A DNA stretch of 64,000 nucleotides from Palsa-1447 sp964509885 (GTDB taxonomy: Bacteria; Verrucomicrobiota; Verrucomicrobiia; Opitutales; Opitutaceae): positions 1-64,000 of the forward strand of contig CAZDZL010000002.1 in NCBI GenBank assembly GCA_964509885.1, read 5' to 3'. Shown piece after piece: positions 43,587 to 51,892 of this stretch (within the stretch, counting starts at the first letter, position 1; each line of letters starts with the position of its first letter). A program made the position numbers and the translations under genes. The notes below the pieces were generated by a model that saw only the letters and a list, made by a program, of their open reading frames with translations, was not told where the DNA came from and did not search any database.

Positions 43587-44948
43587 CTACAGTCCGTATT
43601 TCTCGAGGCGGCGGTAGAACGCGCTTCGGCTGAGGCCGAGGAGCTCCGCAGCCTTGCGCGCGTTCCCGTCGCAGCGGGCGAGGGTCTTCTTGATCAGGTA
43701 GGCCTCGACCTCCTCCAGGCTCATGTCGTCCAGCCGGGGCACGGCGGCGGAGGCGTTGAGCGCGAGATCCGCCGCACGGACGACCTTGCCGGAGGCCATG
43801 AGCACGGCGCGCTCGATCGCGTGGTTCAGCTCGCGCACGTTGCCGGGCCACGCGTAGGCGCGCATGAGGTCCGCGGCCTCCTCGTCGAAGCCCGTGATTG
43901 CCTTCCTATAGCGCGCGACGTGGGCTTTGAGGAAGTGCTGGGCCAGGAGGTCGATGTCGTCCCGGCGCTCCCGAAGCGCCGGCAGGTGGATCTGGATCGT
44001 GTTCAGCCGGAAGAGGAGGTCCTGCCTGAACCGGCCCGACGCGACCTCGGCCGCCAGGTCCGCGTTCGTCGCCGAGATGAGCCTCACGTCGGCGCGGATC
44101 GTCCGCGACGAGCCGACCCGCTCGAACTCCCCGCGCTCGAGGGCCCGCAGGATCTTGGCCTGCTGCGCCGCGGGGATGTTGCCGATCTCGTCCATGAAGA
44201 GCGTGCCGCCCTCGGCGAGCTCGAAGCGGCCCGCGCGGTCCCCCTTGGCGTCCGTGAACGCCCCCCGGACGTGCCCGAAGAGCTCGCTCTCGAAGACGCC
44301 CTCGGGGAGGCCGCCCATGTTGACGGAGATGAAGGGGCGGGTGCCCCGCGGTGAGACGGCATGGATCGCCTGGGCGACGAGGCCCTTTCCGGTCCCGTTC
44401 TCGCCCGTGATGAGGACGTTCGCGTCGGAGGGGCCCACCCGCGCGATGAGCTCCAGGACCGGCCGCATCGCGGCCGACTGGGCGATCAGGGCCGGGCCCT
44501 GCTTGCCCCGGAGCAGCTGGTTCTCCTGCTCGAGCCTGCGGTAGGCGCGGACGGTCCCGCCGAGCTCGATCTGGTTGCGCACGATGGCGAGGAGCCGCAG
44601 GTTCTCCCAGGGCTTGGCGATGAAGTCGCGCGCGCCCCGGCGCATGGCCTCGACCGCGAGCTCGACGTTCGCCCACGCGGTCATGATGACGACGGGCAGC
44701 GTCGGGTCGATCGACTGCAGCTTGCTGAGGAGGTCCAGCCCCTCCTTGCCGCTTGTCGTGTCCCGCGCGTAGTTGAGGTCGACCAGGGCCAGCGAATAGT
44801 CGCGCGCCTCGACCGCCTTGATCGCCGCGGCGGGCGACTTGACGGCCTCGGTCTGGTACCCCTCGTTCTTCAGCAGGAGGCGCAGCGCCTCGATGATGTC
44901 GGCGTGGTCGTCGGCAATCAGGATGCGGTGGGTGGGCGCGCCGGACAT
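43587..44948 (-). CDS. NtrC-family sigma-54-dependent response regulator
   Basis: The 453-residue protein has a receiver domain with D12-D13 and phosphoacceptor D57, a central AAA+ domain with Walker A GENGTGKG, the sigma-54-contacting loop GAFTDA (a known variant of GAFTGA), Walker B LFMDEIGNI and the arginine-finger region, and a C-terminal Fis-type HTH (ARKAAELLGLSRSAFYRRL). It acts by remodelling RNA polymerase-sigma-54 at -24/-12 promoters. Two such promoters lie at the fronts of the two efflux operons (39689 and 47141), one of which includes this gene. Autoregulation and control of both efflux operons is therefore the simplest hypothesis. Confidence 0.95.
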   Translation of the reverse strand: MSGAPTHRILIADDHADIIEALRLLLKNEGYQTEAVKSPAAAIKAVEARDYSLALVDLNYARDTTSGKEGLDLLSKLQSIDPTLPVVIMTAWANVELAVEAMRRGARDFIAKPWENLRLLAIVRNQIELGGTVRAYRRLEQENQLLRGKQGPALIAQSAAMRPVLELIARVGPSDANVLITGENGTGKGLVAQAIHAVSPRGTRPFISVNMGGLPEGVFESELFGHVRGAFTDAKGDRAGRFELAEGGTLFMDEIGNIPAAQQAKILRALERGEFERVGSSRTIRADVRLISATNADLAAEVASGRFRQDLLFRLNTIQIHLPALRERRDDIDLLAQHFLKAHVARYRKAITGFDEEAADLMRAYAWPGNVRELNHAIERAVLMASGKVVRAADLALNASAAVPRLDDMSLEEVEAYLIKKTLARCDGNARKAAELLGLSRSAFYRRLEKYGL

Positions 44949-44996
44949 GGGGTCAATTGAGGGGAGGGACGCCGGGGGAGACGAGCGCCAAAAGCC

Positions 44997-46460
44997 CTAG
45001 TCGCCGGAGAGCGTGATGTGGTAGCGCTCGAGCGTGGCGCCCAGGGCCTGGTCGTAGTTCGCGACGGCCTGGCGCTCGGCGGCCAGGGCGAAGGAGACGG
45101 TGATCTCGGCCGCGGTGACGGAGCTCTGCTGCTGCTCGACCGCGAGCGTCGTGCTCGTGCCGGCCAGCTTCTTCTTCACCTCGCCGTCGAGCGCCTGCTT
45201 TGCGAGCGCGTACGCCGCCTCGTCGGCGGCGACCCGCTGCTTGGTCGTCACGATCTGGCCGGCCGCCGCGGCGACCCCGACCGCGATGTCCGCCTCGGAC
45301 TGCCGCAGGAATTCCTCGTCCTGCAGGCGCTGCAGGCGCGCGGCCCTGAGCCTGCCGCGGCCGACCGCGAACGTGAGCGGGATCGTCACGGCCAGCCCTG
45401 CCGAGTAGCTGGGGTTCTGGCGGTCCTCAACCATGTTGCGGCTGACGTCGAAGGTGGTGGCGAGGCCATTGTAGCCGTAGCCCCCCACGAAGTCGACCTG
45501 GGGCAGCACCCCGTTGACCGCGGCCTTCTCGGCGGCGCGGTCCTTCACGATGCCGAGACGGGAGATCTGGTAGTCCGGGCGGGCGCCGAGCGCCCTCTGG
45601 ATGTCCGCCCTCGGGTCGACGGTGATGTCGGGGATGGTCACCGGCGCCAGCGCAAACAGGGGCTCGTCCTCGAAGAAGAGGTCCTCGCCGATCAGGTCCC
45701 TGAGCTCGTTCTGGTCGTCGCGCACGGCCCGCTCCGCGACCAGGATAGGCTCCTCCTGCGCCGCGAGGAACGCGCGCGCCGTGATGACGTCGCTCTGCGA
45801 GATGCTGCCCACCTTGTACTCCTTCTCGTTGGCGTCGAGGAGCGTCGCGGCGAGGTCGCGCGATCTCCGGGCCGCATTGAGCTGGTCGTGGGCCAACTGC
45901 AGGTTGCTGTAGGCCAGGACGACGTTCGTCACCGTGGCGATGGCCGACTGCCGGTAGGTCAGGTCGGAGATGGCGCGGTTCGCCTTCGCGATCCGCACGT
46001 TCACCAGGTTGGCGTCGAACCCGAAGTTCTTCAGGAGCGGCTGCGTGACCGTGAACCCCCCGAAGGTCAGGTAGTTCCTCGCGAACCCGCTGTACTGGTC
46101 GCGCTCGTCCGACGACGTGCCGCTGACCGAGTACTGCGTGCCGAACGGCAGCACGCCCTGGAGCCCCACGCTGTAGTTGTCGGAGCGGATGCTGTCGAAC
46201 TGCACGACGCCGAGCCCGCCCTCCTGCGTGCTCGACGAGCTGCGGCCGGCGACAAGGCTCGGGTCGAAGGCCCCGCGCGCGACGAGCAGGTTCGCGCGGG
46301 AGATCCCCCGGTAGTAGGAGAAGGCCTTCAGGTTCTTGTTCCTCATGAGCGCGAGGTGGATGGCGTCGTCGAGGGTCAGCGTGGGGCTGACCTCCTGGGC
46401 GGACGCGGCCGGCGGGACGGCAAGAGCCGCCGCGAGCAGGATGAACGTGAGGAGGCGCAT
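44997..46460 (-). CDS. TolC-family outer-membrane efflux protein
   Basis: The 487-residue protein has a signal peptide (LLTFILLAAALAVPPAASAQ). Two repeats of the TolC/OEP fold each have a long helical stretch (about 180-260 and 360-460) with heptad-like Ala/Gln/Leu patterns and beta segments that form the barrel (about 90-135 and 305-345). It should provide the outer-membrane exit for the HlyD/ABC pump. It follows the ATPase gene by 6 bp, so they are co-transcribed, and it lies upstream of the NtrC regulator. Confidence 0.93.
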   Translation of the reverse strand: MRLLTFILLAAALAVPPAASAQEVSPTLTLDDAIHLALMRNKNLKAFSYYRGISRANLLVARGAFDPSLVAGRSSSSTQEGGLGVVQFDSIRSDNYSVGLQGVLPFGTQYSVSGTSSDERDQYSGFARNYLTFGGFTVTQPLLKNFGFDANLVNVRIAKANRAISDLTYRQSAIATVTNVVLAYSNLQLAHDQLNAARRSRDLAATLLDANEKEYKVGSISQSDVITARAFLAAQEEPILVAERAVRDDQNELRDLIGEDLFFEDEPLFALAPVTIPDITVDPRADIQRALGARPDYQISRLGIVKDRAAEKAAVNGVLPQVDFVGGYGYNGLATTFDVSRNMVEDRQNPSYSAGLAVTIPLTFAVGRGRLRAARLQRLQDEEFLRQSEADIAVGVAAAAGQIVTTKQRVAADEAAYALAKQALDGEVKKKLAGTSTTLAVEQQQSSVTAAEITVSFALAAERQAVANYDQALGATLERYHITLSGD

Positions 46461-46466
46461 CGGCGG

Positions 46467-47129
46467 CTACTTGAGGAGGAGGCCGTCGGCGAGGCGCAGG
46501 ATCCTCTGGCCGTAGGCGGCGTTCGCCTCGGAGTGCGTCACCTGGACGATCGTGACGCCCTCCTGGTTCAGCTTCTTGAAGAGCTCCATGATCTCGCGGC
46601 CCTGGTCGGAGTGCAGGTTGCCCGTGGGCTCGTCGGCGAGGATCAGGCGGGGGCGGGCGACCAGGGCGCGGGCCACCGCGACCAGCTGCTGCTGGCCGCC
46701 GGAGAGCTGGGACGGGTAGAGGTCCTTCTTGCCGACGATGTGGAAGCGGTCGAGCGTGTCGCAGACGATGGTCTGGCGCTCGGCCTTCGGGACGTCGCGG
46801 TAGGAGAGGGGGATCTCGAGGTTCTCGTACACCGTCAGGTCGTCCAGCAGGTGGTAGCTCTGGAACACGAAGCCGATGTTCCTCTTCTGGAGCTCGAGCC
46901 TCTGCTTCTGGGCGAGCCTGTGGACCTCCACGTCGCCGAACCTGAACTCGCCGCTCCACGCCGAGTCGTGGAGCCCGAGGATATTCAGGAGGGTCGACTT
47001 GCCCGAGCCGGAGGGTCCCATGATGGAGACGAAGTCGCCCTCGCCGATCGTGAGGGTGATCCCGCGCAGGGCATAGAAGGGTCCGCCCTTCAGCGGGTAG
47101 ACGCGGTCGACGCTTTTCAGGGTAATCAT
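46467..47129 (-). CDS. ABC transporter ATP-binding protein (MacB/LolD type), second copy
   Basis: The 220-residue protein has Walker A GPSGSGKST (38-46), signature LSGGQQQLV and Walker B LILADEPTGNLHS. The signature differs from the other ATPase in having a Leu after QQQ. The ATG at 47129 starts the conserved core (ITLKSVDRVY). A sigma-54-type promoter ends 12 bases upstream, which predicts an almost leaderless transcript. No permease gene lies in this operon, so the ATPase must act with the permeases of the HlyD operon or with a permease outside the window. Confidence 0.92.
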   Translation of the reverse strand: MITLKSVDRVYPLKGGPFYALRGITLTIGEGDFVSIMGPSGSGKSTLLNILGLHDSAWSGEFRFGDVEVHRLAQKQRLELQKRNIGFVFQSYHLLDDLTVYENLEIPLSYRDVPKAERQTIVCDTLDRFHIVGKKDLYPSQLSGGQQQLVAVARALVARPRLILADEPTGNLHSDQGREIMELFKKLNQEGVTIVQVTHSEANAAYGQRILRLADGLLLK

Positions 47130-47140
47130 CAGCCACAGTA

Positions 47141-47157
47141 TCGCAGGCCTCGTGCCA
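47141..47157 (-). promoter_or_regulatory. Sigma-54 (-24/-12) promoter candidate before the ATPase-TolC-NtrC operon
   Basis: On the minus strand the site reads TGGCACGAGGCCTGCGA. The first seven bases match the -24 consensus exactly; GG and GC are 10 bases apart. It matches the promoter at 39689-39705 at 12 of 15 core positions. The predicted start is at about 47131, two bases before the ATG at 47129. No Shine-Dalgarno is visible. Confidence 0.65.
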
Positions 47158-47253
47158 GACCTCGATGCACCACGCTATGCATTGTGATCCAATCGCTTAG
47201 GCTAACATGCGGGCACACCGAAGCGCCCGGAAATATTCGGAAGCGAAACAAAC

Positions 47254-47273
47254 CCGTCCCATTAATGGGACGG
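47254..47273. promoter_or_regulatory. Perfect 20-bp palindrome with GTCCC-N6-GGGAC core; candidate activator site
   Basis: CCGTCCCATT at 47254-47263 and AATGGGACGG at 47264-47273 are exact inverse complements. The palindrome is centred about 132.5 bp upstream of the predicted sigma-54 start. The same core, spaced by 6 bases, lies about 131.5 bp before the HlyD operon start. An alternative reading is a terminator for the symporter gene that ends at 47279: on the minus strand the stem is followed by GTTTGTTTCG. Confidence 0.5.
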
Positions 47274-47278
47274 TGCGA

Positions 47279-48754
47279 TCAGGCCGTCGTGGGCGACGCG
47301 GCGTCCGCCGCGCGGCGCACCTTCAGGTCCGCCGCGATCTCGGACATCCTCTTTTCGCCGAGGGGATACAGGAGCGTGAGGAGGAGGAGCGCGATGATGC
47401 CGAGCGCCGCCGGGATGAGGCTCATCAGCTCGACCAGTCCGTGGAGCGTCTCGGGCGTCTGGACCTGGTTGGCCACGAAGCCGAGGCTTCCCATGAGGAG
47501 CAGCGTGAACCCGCCCGAGAGGCCCCATCCCTGCTTCTGGGCGAAGATCGACGCCGAGAAGATGAGCCCCGTGGCGCGCCGGCCGGTCTTCCACTCCGCA
47601 TAGTCCGCGGTGTCGGCGTACATCGCCATGAGAAGCGCGCTCAGCGGGCCGCCCGTGATGGAGCCGATGGCGTTCATGCCGAAGATGAGGAGGAGCTGGT
47701 CGGGCCGGAACAGGTAGAACGAGCTCGTGCACACGATGGCCACCACGAGGAGGGCCACGAAGGCGCCCTTGCGGCCAAGGAGGCGCGCGGCGATCGGGAC
47801 CAGCATGACCCCGAGGAGGGACAGGGCCTGGGTCATGGTGTTGTAGGCCGAGACGAGGCTCTCCCAGCTCCAGAGCTGCGTCCCGGCCATGGACTTCGGC
47901 AGGAAGGAGGGCAGCGTGAGGGTCTGCGCGCCCACGTAGTACTTGAAGTAGTGGGTGGTCGCGTTGCCGCGCAGGGCCACGAAGAAGATGAACGTGATCG
48001 TCGTCACGAGGAGGATGAGCCACGGCCTGTTCGTCAGCAGGTCGCCCAGGTCCTTCCCCCAGGTCGTCTTCTGCGCCTTCGGCGGCAGCACGCGCTCCTT
48101 GGTGTTGAAGAAGACGATCAGGAAGAAGATGACCGAGGCGACGCCGTAGATCACGAACGACATCTCCCAGCCGCGCTGGACCGTCGTGGCGCCGAGCCAG
48201 CCGCCGACCTTCGCCATGGGAAGGAGTGTCGCCGAGACGATGATCCCGCCCGCGAAGGCCCCGATGTACTTGACCGACGAGAGGAAGGTGCGCTCGTTCG
48301 GGTTCGGCGAGATGACGCCGAGGAGCGCCGTGTACGGGATGTTGATCGCCGTGTAGATCAGCATCATCGCGTTGAAGGTCAGGTAGGCCCAGATGAGCTT
48401 CCCCTTCGCCCCGAAGTCCGGGACGTAGAAGGTCAGGAAGGCCGCCACGGCCAGCGGCACGCAGCCCCAGAGGAGGAAGGGCCGGAACTTGCCCCAGCGC
48501 GACCGCGTGCGGTCCGACAACATGCCCATCAGGGGGTCGAAGAACGCGTCGGAGAAGCGGCTGATGCTCATCATCGTCCCCGCGGCGAGCGCGGTGATCC
48601 CGAAGATGTCCGTGTAGAAGATCAGCAGGTAGGCCGAGATGGTCTGCCAGTAGAGGCACGAGGCCAGGTCGCCAAAGCCGTAGGAGAGCTTCTCCCGCAG
48701 GGACAGGCGCTCGGCGGACGGGTCCAGGGCAGCAGGGGGCTGGGAATCGGGCAT
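47279..48754 (-). CDS. GPH-family sugar:cation symporter (MelB/XynP-like)
   Basis: The 491-residue protein has 12 membrane helices. LSYGFGDLASCLYWQTIS at the N-terminus and DPLMGMLSDRTRSRWGKFRP are typical of the glycoside-pentoside-hexuronide:cation family. It would import a mono- or oligosaccharide or a glycoside with Na+ or H+. The substrate cannot be read from the sequence. It lies downstream of the SSS symporter by about 100 bp on the same strand. Confidence 0.9.
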   Translation of the reverse strand: MPDSQPPAALDPSAERLSLREKLSYGFGDLASCLYWQTISAYLLIFYTDIFGITALAAGTMMSISRFSDAFFDPLMGMLSDRTRSRWGKFRPFLLWGCVPLAVAAFLTFYVPDFGAKGKLIWAYLTFNAMMLIYTAINIPYTALLGVISPNPNERTFLSSVKYIGAFAGGIIVSATLLPMAKVGGWLGATTVQRGWEMSFVIYGVASVIFFLIVFFNTKERVLPPKAQKTTWGKDLGDLLTNRPWLILLVTTITFIFFVALRGNATTHYFKYYVGAQTLTLPSFLPKSMAGTQLWSWESLVSAYNTMTQALSLLGVMLVPIAARLLGRKGAFVALLVVAIVCTSSFYLFRPDQLLLIFGMNAIGSITGGPLSALLMAMYADTADYAEWKTGRRATGLIFSASIFAQKQGWGLSGGFTLLLMGSLGFVANQVQTPETLHGLVELMSLIPAALGIIALLLLTLLYPLGEKRMSEIAADLKVRRAADAASPTTA

Positions 48755-48856
48755 GGGGGCGTAGGGGCTGGGCGAGACGGGCTGGGGTAGGTCGCCACAG
48801 GCGTTCTACAGAACTACGTCCAGGATGGGAATGAGATTCTTTGTTTCGGTATTATC

Positions 48857-50437
48857 TCACCTCATCGAATACCATAGCCCGGCAGTAACCAGTAGGAGGA
48901 CGGCCAGCCAGACACGGTAGTCGCGGATCCCCGTGCCCCCGTCCGGGGCGACAAGTGCGCCCCAGTCGGACACCGTGGTATGGGCCAGCTTTGCCTGCGA
49001 GGTGCGCGGCGTGGCGAGGCTGCCGCCGACCAAGGCGACCATCGACACCGCGAACGCCAGCATCGCGGCGTGGAGCCAGGGCCGCAGCAATGGATGGTCC
49101 ATGAACGGCAGGAAGTGGAACTCGCCGTTCAGCATCAGGAGCGGGCAAACGACGCCGGCGGTGCAGAGGCAGGCGACGACGCCCTGAGTCGTCGTCCGCC
49201 TCCAGAGCACGCCCGCGAAGAAGATGCCCGCGAAGGGGAGCATCAGGTAGACCTGGATCGTCTGCAGGTAGGTGAACAGGTTGCCGAAGAGCCCGATCAT
49301 CGGGGCCCAGGCCGAGCCCAGGATGAACACCGCGAGGACGGCCCAGCGGCCGACGCGGATCTGGTCGGCCTGCGAGGCCTGCGGGCGCCACCGCAGGTAG
49401 AAGTCCCGGGTGACGAGGGTCGAGATGGAATTGTAGGTTGCGCTGATGTGGCCCATGAGCGCGGCGCCGATGCCGCTGATCGTGAGGCCGAGGAGCCCCG
49501 CCGGCATGATGTTCATGAGGAGCGCGCCGTACGCCTGGTCGGGCCTCTTGAGGTCCGGGAACATCGCCTTCGCGATCAGGCCCGGAAGGACGAGGAGGAA
49601 GGGGGTCGTGAGCTTCAGGAACCCGCAGAGGATCGCGCCCTTCCTGCCCTCGTTCAGGTCCCTGGCGGCGAAGGCCCGCTGCACGAGGACCTGGTCCATG
49701 GACCAGTAGAAGCTGCCGGCCAGGAACACGGCGAAGAACATCCCCGGCCAGGGGTAGTCGGGATCCGTCGCGGGCTTCACCATCGAGAACATCCCGGGGG
49801 CGAGCCTGGCGTGGAGGCCGCCCCAGCCGCCCACGTGGCGCAGGCCGACCACGGTGAGGATGACGGCGGCGGCGAGGAGCACGGTCGTCTGGAGGGCGTC
49901 CGTGTAGACGACGACCCGCAGGCCGCCCTTCATCGTGTAGAGGGCGGTGCCGAGGCCGACCGCCCAGATGACCGCGTAGGGGTTCCACCCGAGCAGGCTC
50001 GAGAAGACGAGGGACGAGGCCCAGAGGGAGATGGAGACCTTCGTCAGCACGGAGAGGACCACCATGAAGCCGGAGAAGAAGAGCCGGATGCAGACGCCGT
50101 AGCGCTGCTCGAGGAATTCCGGGACCGTGAAGATCTTGTTCTTGATGTAGAACGGAAGGAAGAGGGTGATGAGGGGGACGAGGCAGAACACCGCCGACCA
50201 CTCGTAGCCCCCGACCGCCATGCCGCCCGAGTAGCCGCTGCCGGCCAGCCCCACGAAGTGCTCCGCGGAGATGTTGGCCGCGAAGAGCGAGGCACCGATG
50301 AAGGGCCACCGAAGCGTCCGGCCCGCGAGGAAGTAGTCCTCGGAGGACTTCGGCCGGCGCGAGAGCAGCACGCTCGCGCAGGCGATCACGGCGACGTAGG
50401 CGCCGATGGCGAGCCAGTCGATCGCCCGGAGCGCCAT
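48857..50437 (-). CDS. SSS-family sodium:solute symporter
   Basis: The 526-residue protein has 13-14 membrane helices with the SSS signature pattern: SSEDYFLAGRTLRWPFIGAS near the N-terminus, then the discontinuous helix region (ANISAEHFVGLAGSGY) and the long central helix bundle. Similar proteins import sugars such as glucose, galactose or glycosides with Na+. It starts 5 bp after the stop of the ferritin-like gene, so the genes are co-transcribed. The substrate is unknown. Confidence 0.92.
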   Translation of the reverse strand: MALRAIDWLAIGAYVAVIACASVLLSRRPKSSEDYFLAGRTLRWPFIGASLFAANISAEHFVGLAGSGYSGGMAVGGYEWSAVFCLVPLITLFLPFYIKNKIFTVPEFLEQRYGVCIRLFFSGFMVVLSVLTKVSISLWASSLVFSSLLGWNPYAVIWAVGLGTALYTMKGGLRVVVYTDALQTTVLLAAAVILTVVGLRHVGGWGGLHARLAPGMFSMVKPATDPDYPWPGMFFAVFLAGSFYWSMDQVLVQRAFAARDLNEGRKGAILCGFLKLTTPFLLVLPGLIAKAMFPDLKRPDQAYGALLMNIMPAGLLGLTISGIGAALMGHISATYNSISTLVTRDFYLRWRPQASQADQIRVGRWAVLAVFILGSAWAPMIGLFGNLFTYLQTIQVYLMLPFAGIFFAGVLWRRTTTQGVVACLCTAGVVCPLLMLNGEFHFLPFMDHPLLRPWLHAAMLAFAVSMVALVGGSLATPRTSQAKLAHTTVSDWGALVAPDGGTGIRDYRVWLAVLLLVTAGLWYSMR

Positions 50438-50442
50438 GGACC

Positions 50443-51876
50443 CTAGGCCGAGACGCTGACGTCCTTCAGGTCGGCCCGCGAGGCGGCGTAGGTCGTGTCG
50501 TAGGCGAGGACCGCGGGGTCCGGCTTCGTCCCCCGGGCCTCGCACCAGGCGAGGTAGAGCTTCGGCCACCAGTTCTCGTGCGCCGTCAGGCCCCGCTCCC
50601 GGTAGCTCCCCCAGTCGATCAGCACCTTGGTCCAGCTCTTGTCGCCGTACTCGATGGCCTTGGCCGCGTCGCCGAAGGGCTTCACGAACCACTCCCGGCC
50701 GATGTGCGCGTGGAGCACCTCGTCGGCCCAGTCGTAGTCCTGGACCATGCGCGCGAAGGGGTCGCCCGACGCCGTGCCGACCTCCCACTCGAAGCGCTTG
50801 CCCGTCTTCGGCATGAGGCCCTGCTCGATGAAGTAGAGGACGGCGTGGCGCTCGATCGGGGTCAGCTGCGTGTTGAGCGCCATGGACCAGGTGAAGTTGA
50901 TCCGCACGAGCCGGGGCCAGTCGATGCCGGCGTTCACGAAGCCCACCTCGCCCATCATCGCGTGCCGGGCCTCGTCCCAGAGCTGGCGGGTCATGTTCAG
51001 GTAGTAGCCCCAGGACTTGCCCTTCGTCTCGGCGATGATCGAGGCCATCATCTCGGGCACGTCGATCTCCCGGAGGCGCTTGTAGAACATCATGAGCGTC
51101 TTCGGCCCGGGCGGGAACTTGGGGTCGTAGAGGAAGGCCTCGGCGTGGACGCCCATGTTGTAGGAGTCGCGGAAGCGCTCGTCCCTCTGGGGCACGCCGT
51201 CGAACGGCCAGGGCGTGATCGAGAAGAGGCGCGCGGGCTCGCCCTCGCGGGGCTTCTCGCTGCCGTCCAGCTGGCCGGCCTGCTCCAGGAGCCGGTCGAG
51301 GAGGCCCTTCCATCCCGACAGCTCCGAGCGCCTCACGTTGTCGACCAGCTGGGCGACCGCGCGCGTCCCGAACTCCAGGATCTCCTCGAACTCGAGGATC
51401 GCGAAGCGGCAAATCCGGAACGAGGGGTGGTCGACCAGGCGGTTCGTCGTGTCGCGGTGCCGCCGGAGCGCGCCCAGGAGCTCGGGCACCGCGTGCTCGT
51501 AGAGGCCGATGAGGAGCGCCGCCGTGTCGCGGGTGCTGGCGACCTCGTCGAAGAACACGTCGAGCGCCCGGTCGGGCGCGTGGTCGAGTCCGAGCGGGGG
51601 CTCGCGCATCTCGCCGACCCGCTTGCGCCACTCGGCGGCGTGCTCGGCGCAGTAGTGGGCGTGCAGGCTGAAGCCCATCTTGAGCTCGTAGATCGGCTCC
51701 GCGGTCAGCCGCGAGACGAAGATCATGTGCAGGCGCCGCATCGCCCAGTGGTGGCGCTTCAGGCGCCTCACGCACTCGTCGACGGAGTACCCGATCCGGG
51801 CGGCCTCGGGGATCGTGCAGATCCCGGCGACCGCGGGAAGGTCGCGGTAGGAGCGGTAGGTCTCGGGGGTCGTCAT
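50443..51876 (-). CDS. Ferritin-like di-iron-type protein, unknown function
   Basis: The 477-residue protein has several long helices with E-x-x-H motifs typical of di-iron four-helix bundles: DEARHAMMGE and DEVLHAHIGREW in the second half, plus YELKMGFSLHAHYCAEH in the first half. The pattern fits the ferritin-like superfamily, in which each bundle carries two E-x-x-H halves. Whether it is an oxygenase, a radical enzyme or a structural homologue is not determined. No signal peptide is present. It is encoded between a double-thioredoxin protein and an SSS symporter. Confidence 0.75.
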   Translation of the reverse strand: MTTPETYRSYRDLPAVAGICTIPEAARIGYSVDECVRRLKRHHWAMRRLHMIFVSRLTAEPIYELKMGFSLHAHYCAEHAAEWRKRVGEMREPPLGLDHAPDRALDVFFDEVASTRDTAALLIGLYEHAVPELLGALRRHRDTTNRLVDHPSFRICRFAILEFEEILEFGTRAVAQLVDNVRRSELSGWKGLLDRLLEQAGQLDGSEKPREGEPARLFSITPWPFDGVPQRDERFRDSYNMGVHAEAFLYDPKFPPGPKTLMMFYKRLREIDVPEMMASIIAETKGKSWGYYLNMTRQLWDEARHAMMGEVGFVNAGIDWPRLVRINFTWSMALNTQLTPIERHAVLYFIEQGLMPKTGKRFEWEVGTASGDPFARMVQDYDWADEVLHAHIGREWFVKPFGDAAKAIEYGDKSWTKVLIDWGSYRERGLTAHENWWPKLYLAWCEARGTKPDPAVLAYDTTYAASRADLKDVSVSA

Positions 51877-51892
51877 GGCGCGGGGGCCCGGC

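Noticed and set aside
45018..47603. 861-codon plus-strand frame opposite TolC and ATPase genes
   Set aside because: High-GC shadow of two well-supported minus-strand genes; no domains seen.
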